From contig JAMDCL010000126.1 in NCBI GenBank assembly GCA_023489065.1, positions 1 to 9,739 on the forward strand: a DNA stretch of 9,739 bases. Reading direction: 5' to 3'. Numbering within the stretch: position 1 is the stretch's first letter; each line of letters begins with the position of its first letter. Below, in pieces: positions 1-7,005 of the stretch. A program made the position numbers and the translations under genes. The DNA comes from Deltaproteobacteria bacterium (GTDB lineage: Bacteria; JAMCPX01). Below the pieces are notes generated by a model. The model searched no databases. It was not told the DNA's origin and saw only the letters and a list, made by a program, of their open reading frames with translations.

Positions 1-2
1 TA

Positions 3-2426
3 ACATTTGCCCGCAATGTGTTGTCAATCGAATCTGTGCATGCTGTTAAAGATACGTCGAAGATGTTCGTTAACGGCGGTATATCTTTTACCAGGGATGT
101 TGAACTGCATTTCGATGCGAAACTCGAGCCTGTTTCACTCAAGGATATTGCCGAAAACATCATTCCCGGCACATTTTACCCGCCGAAAACTACCCGCACG
201 GAGTCCTCGTCATTTCTCTCGGGATTTACCACGGGAGGGTACGTAACGGGCAGTGTGAGTATCGATGGCCCCCCTATGAAGATGAGCGGCCGGGCTGACC
301 TCTCTTTTCTGCATCCGGACACATACTTCCAGTCGTTTGACAGCGGTTATGTTACCATAGCCATGGAACACGGTGTTTTTCATATTGAAAATGCCGTTTT
401 TAAAAAGGGAGAGGATACGTTCCATATCGGAGGATTTATTTCCGAAAACGGCGATGTCGGTGTCACCTTCGATACGAAAGGTTTCAGCATAGAAAATATG
501 GATACCATAACAAGATTGAACCCGCGTCTAAAAGGGATTTCGGCTTTTGCCGGTGCTATTACCGGAACGGTCATGAACCCGGACGGCGGTATGAATCTCA
601 CCGTACACGATATAACGTATGATAAGGTGCGCATGCCGGATTGTTCTGCATCCGTCCGTTTTTCGGACAGTACCTTTTCCACGATTGCAGAAATGTTTAA
701 CAACACCTTAAAGGTCCGTGCCGCACTGGATATCCGGGACGGATACCCGTTCCGGCTCAGATCGAACTTTGCCGCGTTTGATGCGCACGACATTCTATCG
801 GTTTTCTCCGGCCTTGGTATGACAACCGATGTTACCGGGACCCTGTGGCTCGTCGGCAGGCTCCGTGACATGCCTGATTCTCTCGTTGGATATCTTTACC
901 TCGATACATTGTCATTCGGTAACCGTTTTGCGGCATTCAGGAATGATAAACCGGTATTTATAGATATGGCAAAAGATAATCTCTTCTTCAGAACATTATC
1001 CATAACAGGAAAAAACAGCATTATATCCGTGAGCGGATTTTACAATCTCCGGGGAAATGTTGATACACTTGTTCATGCGGATGTCGATTTGAGCTATGTG
1101 CCTGTCTTTACCGGCTTGTTTGCAGGTGCAAACGGTACGTTCAAACTCGATGCGAGGTTATACGGTGAAAAGAAGAATATCTTGATCGACGGCAATGCCG
1201 CACTGAACGGTAGCGCAACATTGGCAGATCAACCGGTCACTTTCTCGGGTGTACACATGTCCGTTCTGATGGCAAACAACAATATTATCGTTAAAGACAT
1301 GTCAGGCAATATTAATTCGGGTAAACTTTCGGGTAACGGGAGGATCATTATGGCAGGGCTGCTGCCGAAATTGTTTGATATTTCCCTCGGCTTCAAAGAC
1401 GTCGACTTTGTTTACAACAATACCGTATCCATGCAGTTGGACGGGGCGCTCGGACTCAAGGGCAGCTATCCGCAGCCGGTACTGGAGGGAAGCATAAAGA
1501 TCGCAAATGCAACTTACACGGATTACGTAAGCTGGGAAGATGAGATGCTGAAATTTCAGCGCAGGAAATACGAACCCCAGCGTATAGAACGGAACAAGAG
1601 GCAGGCGGTAAAATTGAACGTTCTCATCGAAGCAGACAAGAGCATTTTTATAGATAACAACATCGTGAACAGCGTTTTGAGTGCGAATCTGAAGGTCGTC
1701 GGTGATTTTGATAATCCGGAAATAGTGGGCAATATTTCTACCGGCGAGGGAAAACTGTACTATAGGTCGGCGGTATTTACGATCGACAATGCCGTTGTTA
1801 CCTATACCCGCGAGCACCAGCGGAATCCCTTTGTCGATATACGGGCCGCCACTGCCCAGCAATTTATGGTCAACAATGAATACATGAATTACAATGTTTA
1901 CCTGACCATTGCCGGCCAGCTCGACAAATTGAATGTAAGCCTTACTTCGTACCCGCCCAATCTCGACGAGATGGATATCATAAGCGAGCTTACCTATGGC
2001 GTAACTACCTCCGATCTCATGAAGAGCGGAATCAGTTCTGCCGCAGCATACGAAGTAGGAACTGCGGTCGGCAGCAAGCTCGCAAAGGATATCTTTTCCC
2101 AGTTGGTCGGCAACGAGAGTTACAGCAAATTCAGAAAGTTTTTCTGGATAGACAATCTTCAGGTAGAACCGTACTACCCGATCGGTGCCCCGACATCGAG
2201 TATACGGCTGACGGTCACCAAGCGGATTACCAATGATCTCGATATACTGTACTCATACGACCTGAGCGGATATAACCTGCAGCGTTTTCAGGGGCAATAC
2301 CAGCTGAGCAGGAGACTCTATTTTATCGGAAGCTGGGACAATAATATTTCCACGGTACAACCGAGCAACTCCAGCAATAATGTCGGTAACTTCGGCGGTG
2401 ATTTAAAATACAAGTTTGAATTCTGA
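3..2426 (+). CDS. tamB: TamB-family translocation and assembly module protein, C-terminal part (5' end outside window)
   Basis: TamB proteins are anchored in the inner membrane, span the periplasm as a long beta-helical groove, and work with an Omp85 partner in outer-membrane protein insertion and/or phospholipid traffic. The frame is open to the left edge, so the gene starts upstream; the GTG at 18 is only the first start-like codon in view. Counting from that GTG (802 residues), about 20-480 is repetitive amphipathic beta-strand sequence typical of the AsmA/TamB superfamily. About 480-802 matches the conserved TamB C-terminal domain (DUF490): GEGKLYYRSAVFTIDNA near 577-592, the NPFVDIRA segment near 603-610, LTSYPPNLDEMDIISELTYG near 642-661, and a final barrel-like strand ending in Phe. 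The stop TGA overlaps the ATG of the next gene (TGATG), and tamB next to an Omp85 gene is a widespread arrangement. Family assignment is firm; the substrate is unknown. Confidence 0.93.
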   Translation, partial: TFARNVLSIESVHAVKDTSKMFVNGGISFTRDVELHFDAKLEPVSLKDIAENIIPGTFYPPKTTRTESSSFLSGFTTGGYVTGSVSIDGPPMKMSGRADLSFLHPDTYFQSFDSGYVTIAMEHGVFHIENAVFKKGEDTFHIGGFISENGDVGVTFDTKGFSIENMDTITRLNPRLKGISAFAGAITGTVMNPDGGMNLTVHDITYDKVRMPDCSASVRFSDSTFSTIAEMFNNTLKVRAALDIRDGYPFRLRSNFAAFDAHDILSVFSGLGMTTDVTGTLWLVGRLRDMPDSLVGYLYLDTLSFGNRFAAFRNDKPVFIDMAKDNLFFRTLSITGKNSIISVSGFYNLRGNVDTLVHADVDLSYVPVFTGLFAGANGTFKLDARLYGEKKNILIDGNAALNGSATLADQPVTFSGVHMSVLMANNNIIVKDMSGNINSGKLSGNGRIIMAGLLPKLFDISLGFKDVDFVYNNTVSMQLDGALGLKGSYPQPVLEGSIKIANATYTDYVSWEDEMLKFQRRKYEPQRIERNKRQAVKLNVLIEADKSIFIDNNIVNSVLSANLKVVGDFDNPEIVGNISTGEGKLYYRSAVFTIDNAVVTYTREHQRNPFVDIRAATAQQFMVNNEYMNYNVYLTIAGQLDKLNVSLTSYPPNLDEMDIISELTYGVTTSDLMKSGISSAAAYEVGTAVGSKLAKDIFSQLVGNESYSKFRKFFWIDNLQVEPYYPIGAPTSSIRLTVTKRITNDLDILYSYDLSGYNLQRFQGQYQLSRRLYFIGSWDNNISTVQPSNSSNNVGNFGGDLKYKFEF

Positions 2427-5056
2427 TGGCGCACTCGTTACGGAAGATATATTGGAGAATAAAAGAACGGCTGCCTCAACTGGCGGTTTTTCTCCTCGTG
2501 GTTGGAGGAATCCTGCCGGCATACACGGCATATGCAGATAACAATATCGGCCTTTACAACGGTATGATGATATCCGCTCTTACTCTCCGGTTTCCGCCCG
2601 ATGTGAAGACGGAGGGCCTCCGTGAGCTTATAAAAACCAAAGTGGGGAGCCCTTTTGACGTTGCTGATGCCGATGATTCCATAAAACTTATATACTCGAC
2701 CGGCCAGTGTTCCGATGTCCGGATCGGGGTCGAGACTGCAGGTAAAGGAGTTCATCTTGTCTATATCTGCAAACCCGTTATCGATGTCGCGAAGATCACT
2801 TTTTACGGGGTAAAGGGCGTACCGCTCACGGATCTCGAGCATGCTGTTTTCATCCAGCCGGAAATGCATTTTTTCCCGGGGCTGCTCGATATGGTAAAAG
2901 AACGTACCTTGAAATTTTATAACGATCGCGGTTATATGACTGTCGATGCAAAGGTGACTTTTACCCAGACTTCCTACGATACCGTCCATCTGATGATCGC
3001 TATAACGGAGGGGCATCCTGCCAGAATAAAAAAAATCGATATCACGGGTAATCCGGAAATAAAAAATGCTCTCTTGCTCGACCATATGGGGATAGGCCCG
3101 GGAGATATTGCCGTAAAAAACAAATTGGATATGATTCCCGCTCTCCTGGAGTCATACTATCATGCCAGAGGGTACTGGCAGGCAGATGTGCATAAACCAT
3201 CGATTGTCTATTCCGATGATTTCCGCGAGGCATATATAACCATACCTATAACTTCAGGTCCGCAGTACGTTTTGCAGTTTAAAGGCGCCCGACATATGAC
3301 GGACAGCGAGCTTATCGATATAACGGGAATAAAGAAGAGCGGGGGATTCATTAACTTCGAATTGTACAAGAACAGAATCGAAAATACCCTGAGGGACCGC
3401 GGATATTATTTCTGCACGGTCGACTATACCTTGATTAAAAAGAAGAAAATCCATGTCGTTTTCACGGTTCACGAAGGCCGTAAGGTGTTCATTGCAGGTA
3501 TTTATTTTAGCGGGAATTCGCATATCCGGACTTCGGCACTCAAGGCACAGATGCTGACGTCTCCATGGAGGATGTACGCTTATATTTATAACTACAAATA
3601 CAACGGGATATTATCACCGGCAAGGTTCGAAAATGATCTGAAAGCCATTATCTATCTCTATAAATTAAACGGTTTTCTCAACGTGAGGATAAAGGGCGTC
3701 AGCATTTCCTTTACTGATAGGCGGAAAGAATGGATCAACGTAACGATCTCTGTAGAAGAAGGCATACAGACCATCGTAAACAGCGTCAGTGTAGAAGGTG
3801 TATCGGAAGATATGAATGACAGTATTCTGCCCCTGATTGAAAAGATCAAAATGGGCGGGCCGTTCAATATGTGGGGTGTTCAGGACACCAGAAGACAGGT
3901 GGAACAGCTTTATTTCTCCCATGGGTATATCAATGCATCGGTGGATTATAATTATACCATCCATGATGGCCTGGCGGACATCGATTTCAAAATAAACGAG
4001 GGGAACAGAATCCGTATCGGCAAGATTATTATAGCGGGCAATACCAAGACAGCAGACTGGGTCATCATAAAAAATCTGGATTTTAAAACAGGCATGTATT
4101 TTATACCGGACAATATCATACAGAGCAGAATAAACCTGTTGAGGACCGGTTATTTTGAAAGTGCCGATATAAAGCCCATACCGGAAACAAGGCATAAGAA
4201 CGTTGTCGATGTCGCTGTTGTCGTTAAGGAGCGTAAGACACGGGGTGTAACGTTGTCCATCGGTTACGGCACGGTGGAAGGATACCGGGCAGCCGTGGAC
4301 GTGTACGATAATAATATCATGGGAAGTGCAAAATCCATCGATCTCCACGCCGGCGGCGGCGTACAGCCCATCGTGTATGCGCTGAAACCCATGTTCAATC
4401 ACAGCAATTACCTGACCAACGAACGTGATCTTGAACTCGGGTACACCCAAAATTACGTTTTTAATACGAACATGACCGGAAGGGTAGACCTTATAGATTC
4501 GTATATAAGAAATTTCTGGATAGGGTACGGATTAAAGACGGAGAGCGGGGTTGTCGGTCTTGACAGGAATATCGGGTCCGACGTAAAACTTTCGTTACAG
4601 TATGATTTTGAGATCAGGGAACCCATGGATGTTAAGCCAGGGGCTGTTCTTACTCCCGCAGACTTTGAGCAACGGCAGCTCGGCATCATATCTCCTATTC
4701 TGTCCGTCGATGAAAGGAACAATCCGTTCAATCCTACAAACGGCTATATCCAGATATTCCGGCTCGATTGGGCGAAAAACTGGTTTTTATCGCAGTTGGA
4801 TTATGTAAAGCTGTACACCGCAGCAACAAAATATGTTCCTATCAACGACGACGTAACGTATGTACTTTCTCTGAGGGGCGGTTATGCGTGGCCGCTCGGG
4901 ACGACGATCGATTTGCCCATTGAAAAAAGATTCTATCTCGGGGGAGGCTCCACCATACGGGGCTTTGCCGAGGACAGTGTGGGCCCTCTGGGACCCGGGA
5001 ATACCCCGGTCGGCGGAGATATCATGCTGAACTATCAGACCGAGTTCCCGCGTTAA
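2426..5056 (+). CDS. bamA: Omp85 outer-membrane assembly protein (BamA/TamA type), seven POTRA repeats, frameshifted before the last barrel strands
   Basis: Omp85 proteins fold and insert beta-barrels into the outer membrane, taking clients through periplasmic POTRA domains. Residues 1-37 look like a signal peptide: basic start, hydrophobic 19-31, cleavage after AYA-37. I read seven POTRA-like units, each ending in a strand with an xxEG/SG-like turn: about 47-117, 119-196, 199-278, 279-351, 353-446, 448-526 and 528-603. The barrel begins near 607 and contains the loop-6 motif as GSTIRGF (841-847). Translation stops at TAA 5054-5056 after NYQTEFPR, too early for a complete barrel; the missing strands lie in the next frame up to 5285. 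Joined, the protein would be about 952 aa. E. coli BamA has five POTRAs and TamA three, so the symbol is a family-level choice, and TamA function is possible given the coupled tamB (1-nt overlap, no separate Shine-Dalgarno). As written, the product would probably not form a stable barrel. Confidence 0.88.
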   Translation: MAHSLRKIYWRIKERLPQLAVFLLVVGGILPAYTAYADNNIGLYNGMMISALTLRFPPDVKTEGLRELIKTKVGSPFDVADADDSIKLIYSTGQCSDVRIGVETAGKGVHLVYICKPVIDVAKITFYGVKGVPLTDLEHAVFIQPEMHFFPGLLDMVKERTLKFYNDRGYMTVDAKVTFTQTSYDTVHLMIAITEGHPARIKKIDITGNPEIKNALLLDHMGIGPGDIAVKNKLDMIPALLESYYHARGYWQADVHKPSIVYSDDFREAYITIPITSGPQYVLQFKGARHMTDSELIDITGIKKSGGFINFELYKNRIENTLRDRGYYFCTVDYTLIKKKKIHVVFTVHEGRKVFIAGIYFSGNSHIRTSALKAQMLTSPWRMYAYIYNYKYNGILSPARFENDLKAIIYLYKLNGFLNVRIKGVSISFTDRRKEWINVTISVEEGIQTIVNSVSVEGVSEDMNDSILPLIEKIKMGGPFNMWGVQDTRRQVEQLYFSHGYINASVDYNYTIHDGLADIDFKINEGNRIRIGKIIIAGNTKTADWVIIKNLDFKTGMYFIPDNIIQSRINLLRTGYFESADIKPIPETRHKNVVDVAVVVKERKTRGVTLSIGYGTVEGYRAAVDVYDNNIMGSAKSIDLHAGGGVQPIVYALKPMFNHSNYLTNERDLELGYTQNYVFNTNMTGRVDLIDSYIRNFWIGYGLKTESGVVGLDRNIGSDVKLSLQYDFEIREPMDVKPGAVLTPADFEQRQLGIISPILSVDERNNPFNPTNGYIQIFRLDWAKNWFLSQLDYVKLYTAATKYVPINDDVTYVLSLRGGYAWPLGTTIDLPIEKRFYLGGGSTIRGFAEDSVGPLGPGNTPVGGDIMLNYQTEFPR

Positions 5057-5285
5057 ATTGATAGATAGTTTTGACGGCGTCGTATTCACGGACGGCGGGA
5101 ATGTGTGGCCGTCTTTGTCCGGTTTCGAACTGAAGGGCATGCACGATATACGGAAGACCGCGGGTTTCGGTATAAGGTATGTGACACCTGCCGGTGCCCT
5201 GAATCTCGATATCGGATTTAAGCTTGACAGAAGGCCGAATGAGCCCCTTACGGCCTGGAATTTCTATATAGGTACAATTCTGTAA
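5052..5285 (+). pseudogene. C-terminal barrel remainder of the preceding Omp85 gene, in the shifted frame
   Basis: This frame continues the Omp85 protein almost without a gap. Read from 5052 it gives VKLIDSFDGVVFTDGGNVW, then a GIRYVTPAGALNLDIGFKLDR segment, the standard last strands of a BamA-type barrel. Moving from CCG at 5048-5050 to GTT at 5052 (skipping C5051) restores EFPVKL..., which fits the family. A TTG at 5058 could be read as a start, but no Shine-Dalgarno precedes it and a 75-residue piece of barrel makes no sense alone. The frame ends with tandem stops TAA-TAG at 5283-5288. The final residues FYIGTIL end in Leu, where most BamA barrels end in Phe. The conserved coding quality means the frame change is recent or is a sequencing/assembly error. 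Confidence 0.85.
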
Positions 5286-5322
5286 TAGAATGGAGTATGG
5301 TTGATGCCTGGTACCATAATAC

Positions 5323-5985
5323 ATGATGAAAAATAAAAAAATAATTTCAGTCCTGTTCTTTGCTGCGGTCTCATGCACGGGGCTTGCCGATGCCTCTGCA
5401 AAGCCCGTAATCCTTGACCGCATCGTTGCCTCAATACAGGGTGCCGGTGTCATAACCGAAATACAGCTTGAACAGTATGCCGCCGTGCGTTCGGTATTTG
5501 AATCCGGATACCATAAATCCGCGCAAGAACAACTGAACGATCATCAGTTTATGAAATCCACCCTGGACATGCTTATCGACAGAACACTTATGCTGAAAGA
5601 TGCGCAATTATTGTCCATTATACAGCCGGGACAGGAAAAGGTTAAAAACATGGTTGCCCAATTCAGAGCGAAGTTCAATTCAGAAAACGATTTCAATGAT
5701 TTTTTGAAGCGGAATGCCATAACCCCGGATTATCTCAACAAGTACATGACTGATGAACTCATAGTCCGGCAGTATTTGAACGATGAGATTAAGATGCTTG
5801 TTAAGGTGAGTAATCATGATATTGAGCAATACTATGAGAATAATAAGAATGCATATAACGGTATCAGTAAGAAGGATGCCGAGAAGGACATCAAGGCGCT
5901 GCTCCTGAAAAAAGAATACGATAAACAGTTGAAATCCTGGATAAAAACACTGACGCTCAACAGGGAAATTGTGATAATGTACTGA
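5323..5985 (+). CDS. SurA N-terminal-like periplasmic chaperone lacking a PPIase domain
   Basis: A 220-aa secreted protein. Residues 1-26 form a signal peptide: MMKNKK basic start, hydrophobic core 7-17, cleavage likely after ASA-26. The mature start (VILDRIVASIQGAGVITEIQLEQY) follows the SurA family pattern LDRVVAVVN-x-x-VIxxxxLE. A helical region rich in charged residues follows, with the typical MLIDRTLMLKDA segment near 82-94. The tail from about 160 (VSNHDIEQYYENNKNAY, then a Lys-rich helix) resembles the C-terminal helix that packs on the SurA chaperone core. E. coli SurA is about 430 aa with two parvulin domains; none is present here, so I infer chaperone activity without isomerase activity. 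Position after an Omp85 gene supports a role in handing over barrel precursors. Starts at 5323 or 5326 are possible; an in-frame TAA at 5317 excludes anything earlier. No good Shine-Dalgarno precedes either. Confidence 0.78.
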   Translation: MMKNKKIISVLFFAAVSCTGLADASAKPVILDRIVASIQGAGVITEIQLEQYAAVRSVFESGYHKSAQEQLNDHQFMKSTLDMLIDRTLMLKDAQLLSIIQPGQEKVKNMVAQFRAKFNSENDFNDFLKRNAITPDYLNKYMTDELIVRQYLNDEIKMLVKVSNHDIEQYYENNKNAYNGISKKDAEKDIKALLLKKEYDKQLKSWIKTLTLNREIVIMY

Positions 5986-6875
5986 TGCGCATACTCATAT
6001 TATCGAAAAAAATCGGCATATATTCTACCAGAAGACTTGCAGAAGCGGGTCGAGAAAGAGGTCATGCCGTAAAGGTGATAGATCCCCTGAAATTCAATAT
6101 AGCCCTCCTGAACGGCAGGGCTGTTGTCACGTACAGGGACAAGCATGTCTTGCTACCCGGCATCGTCATTCCGCGCATTTCCGGCACGATCAACAGCTTT
6201 GGTATGTCGGTCGTCAAACAGTTCGAGCTTCTGGATGTTCCGGTGATAAACAGATCCTCTGCCATAGCGCTTGCGAGGGACAAATTCATGAGTGCCCAAT
6301 GCCTGGTTGCGAAAAAGATAGATGTTCCGGCGACAGCGATGATCCGAAATCCCGAGGACATAGAGACAGCTTTAAGTCTGGTAGGCGGTCCTCCGGTTAT
6401 TCTCAAGCTTATTGAAGGTGCGCAGGGGATCGGTGTTATGCTTGCCGAGTCCAGGGATTCGATAGAATCTACCATCAATGCCTTTTTCAGTCTTGGACAG
6501 AATATCATTATCCAGCAGTTCGTTTCGGAATCAAAGGGCAGGGATATCAGGGTACTCGTTGTCGGCGACAGGGTGGTCGCTTCCATGCGCCGGGTTGCAA
6601 AGGCGGGGGAGTTCAGAACAAATATCCATCGCGGAGGACAGGGAGAAACGATAGCGCTCCCGCGCTTATACGCGGACATAGCGATACAGGCAGTCAAGAC
6701 ACTCGGACTTGATGTGGCAGGTGTCGATATTATAGAAAGCACCGATGGTCCGAAGGTACTGGAGATAAATCCGTCTCCGGGTATCGAGGCACTGGAGAAG
6801 ATAAACAAGCAGGATATCGCAACCGAGATAATCAAGTACGCGGAACATTTGGTTAAGCCCCGCAAATCACCATAA
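5985..6875 (+). CDS. rimK: RimK-type ATP-grasp alpha-L-glutamate ligase
   Basis: RimK ligases use ATP to add glutamate through an acyl-phosphate intermediate; E. coli RimK adds Glu to the C-terminus of ribosomal protein S6. At 296 aa this is close to the 300-aa E. coli enzyme and collinear with it. Residues 1-95 are the N-terminal pre-ATP-grasp domain (MRILILS, then VIPRISGTINSFG). The ATP-grasp fold follows: lysine in VILKL (141), glycine-rich loop EGAQGIGV (144-151), QQFVSESKGRDIRVLVVGD (177-195), FRTNIHRGG (210-218), and metal ligands Asp248 in AGVDI and Glu260/Asn262 in LEINPSPG. The ATG overlaps the stop of the SurA-like gene by one base (TGATG), so it is translationally coupled to the envelope operon; the nearest purine-rich stretch (AGGG, 5962-5965) is too far upstream. 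S6 or another protein could be the acceptor; the sequence does not tell. It appears to be the last gene of the operon. Confidence 0.92.
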   Translation: MRILILSKKIGIYSTRRLAEAGRERGHAVKVIDPLKFNIALLNGRAVVTYRDKHVLLPGIVIPRISGTINSFGMSVVKQFELLDVPVINRSSAIALARDKFMSAQCLVAKKIDVPATAMIRNPEDIETALSLVGGPPVILKLIEGAQGIGVMLAESRDSIESTINAFFSLGQNIIIQQFVSESKGRDIRVLVVGDRVVASMRRVAKAGEFRTNIHRGGQGETIALPRLYADIAIQAVKTLGLDVAGVDIIESTDGPKVLEINPSPGIEALEKINKQDIATEIIKYAEHLVKPRKSP

Positions 6876-6934
6876 AAGCAGCGCAACGGTCAGCATAGAT
6901 TGTCCAATAGTGTTCGTATTCGGTAACAACGGTA

Positions 6935-6962
6935 AGAAAGTATAAAAAAAATAATACTTTTT
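6935..6962 (+). terminator. Possible weak AT-rich intrinsic terminator after rimK
   Basis: AAAGTAT (6937-6943) and ATACTTT (6954-6960) are perfect inverted arms of 7 bp around an A-rich 10-nt loop. A G-U and an A-U pair could extend the stem outward to 6935/6962. The right arm runs into a T-run (TTTTT, 6958-6962). Position, 60 nt past rimK and just before the next promoter, fits a terminator. The stem has only one G-C pair, so termination would be weak, and it could simply be AT-rich promoter DNA. Confidence 0.35.
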
Positions 6963-6963
6963 G

Positions 6964-6995
6964 TTGACAACTTTAAAAATCAACTTGTATACAAT
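6964..6995 (+). promoter_or_regulatory. Sigma-70-type promoter for acn-icd
   Basis: A perfect -35 hexamer TTGACA lies at 6964-6969. The -10 region is TATACAAT at 6988-6995. It can be read as TATACA (6988-6993, spacer 18, four of six matches) or TACAAT (6990-6995, spacer 20, five of six matches). Neither is ideal, so basal activity may depend on a regulator. It stands in the only large gap in the window and transcription would start near 7001-7003, about 140 nt before the aconitase ATG. Confidence 0.65.
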
Positions 6996-7004
6996 ATTCA
7001 AGTT
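6982..7004 (+). promoter_or_regulatory. Dyad symmetry over the -10 box, candidate operator
   Basis: AACTTG (6982-6987) and CAAGTT (6999-7004) are perfect inverted arms around an 11-bp centre that contains the -10 region. Within the centre, ATA (6989-6991) pairs with TAT (6995-6997), giving nine matching pairs of eleven about a centre at 6993. A dimeric repressor bound here would block RNA polymerase. The -35 box sits in a smaller dyad, GTTG-A-CAAC (6963-6971). The regulator is unknown. Confidence 0.45.
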
Positions 7005-7005
7005 C

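Noticed and set aside
7..246. 79-codon plus-strand frame at the left edge
   Set aside because: It overlaps tamB in another frame, and the tamB frame has clear homology-like content and continues for 2.4 kb.
380..871. Long open frames on the minus strand, here and also at 1302-1862, 2438-3085, 3665-4450, 6062-6886 and 8092-8712
   Set aside because: Each lies wholly or almost wholly opposite a recognised gene, shows no family motif and has low-complexity or implausible protein content; they are shadows of the sense codon usage.
5048..5056. Programmed +1 frameshift to make full-length Omp85
   Set aside because: CCG CGT TAA has no prfB-like slippery CTT-TGA context; CGT to GTT re-pairing is poor, and I see no upstream Shine-Dalgarno-like stimulator. 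An error or plain mutation is simpler.
5364..5382. Lipoprotein signal (Cys18) in the SurA-like protein
   Set aside because: The residues before the Cys are A-V-S, lacking the usual Leu/Val at -3; the AxA-like site after residue 26 is better.
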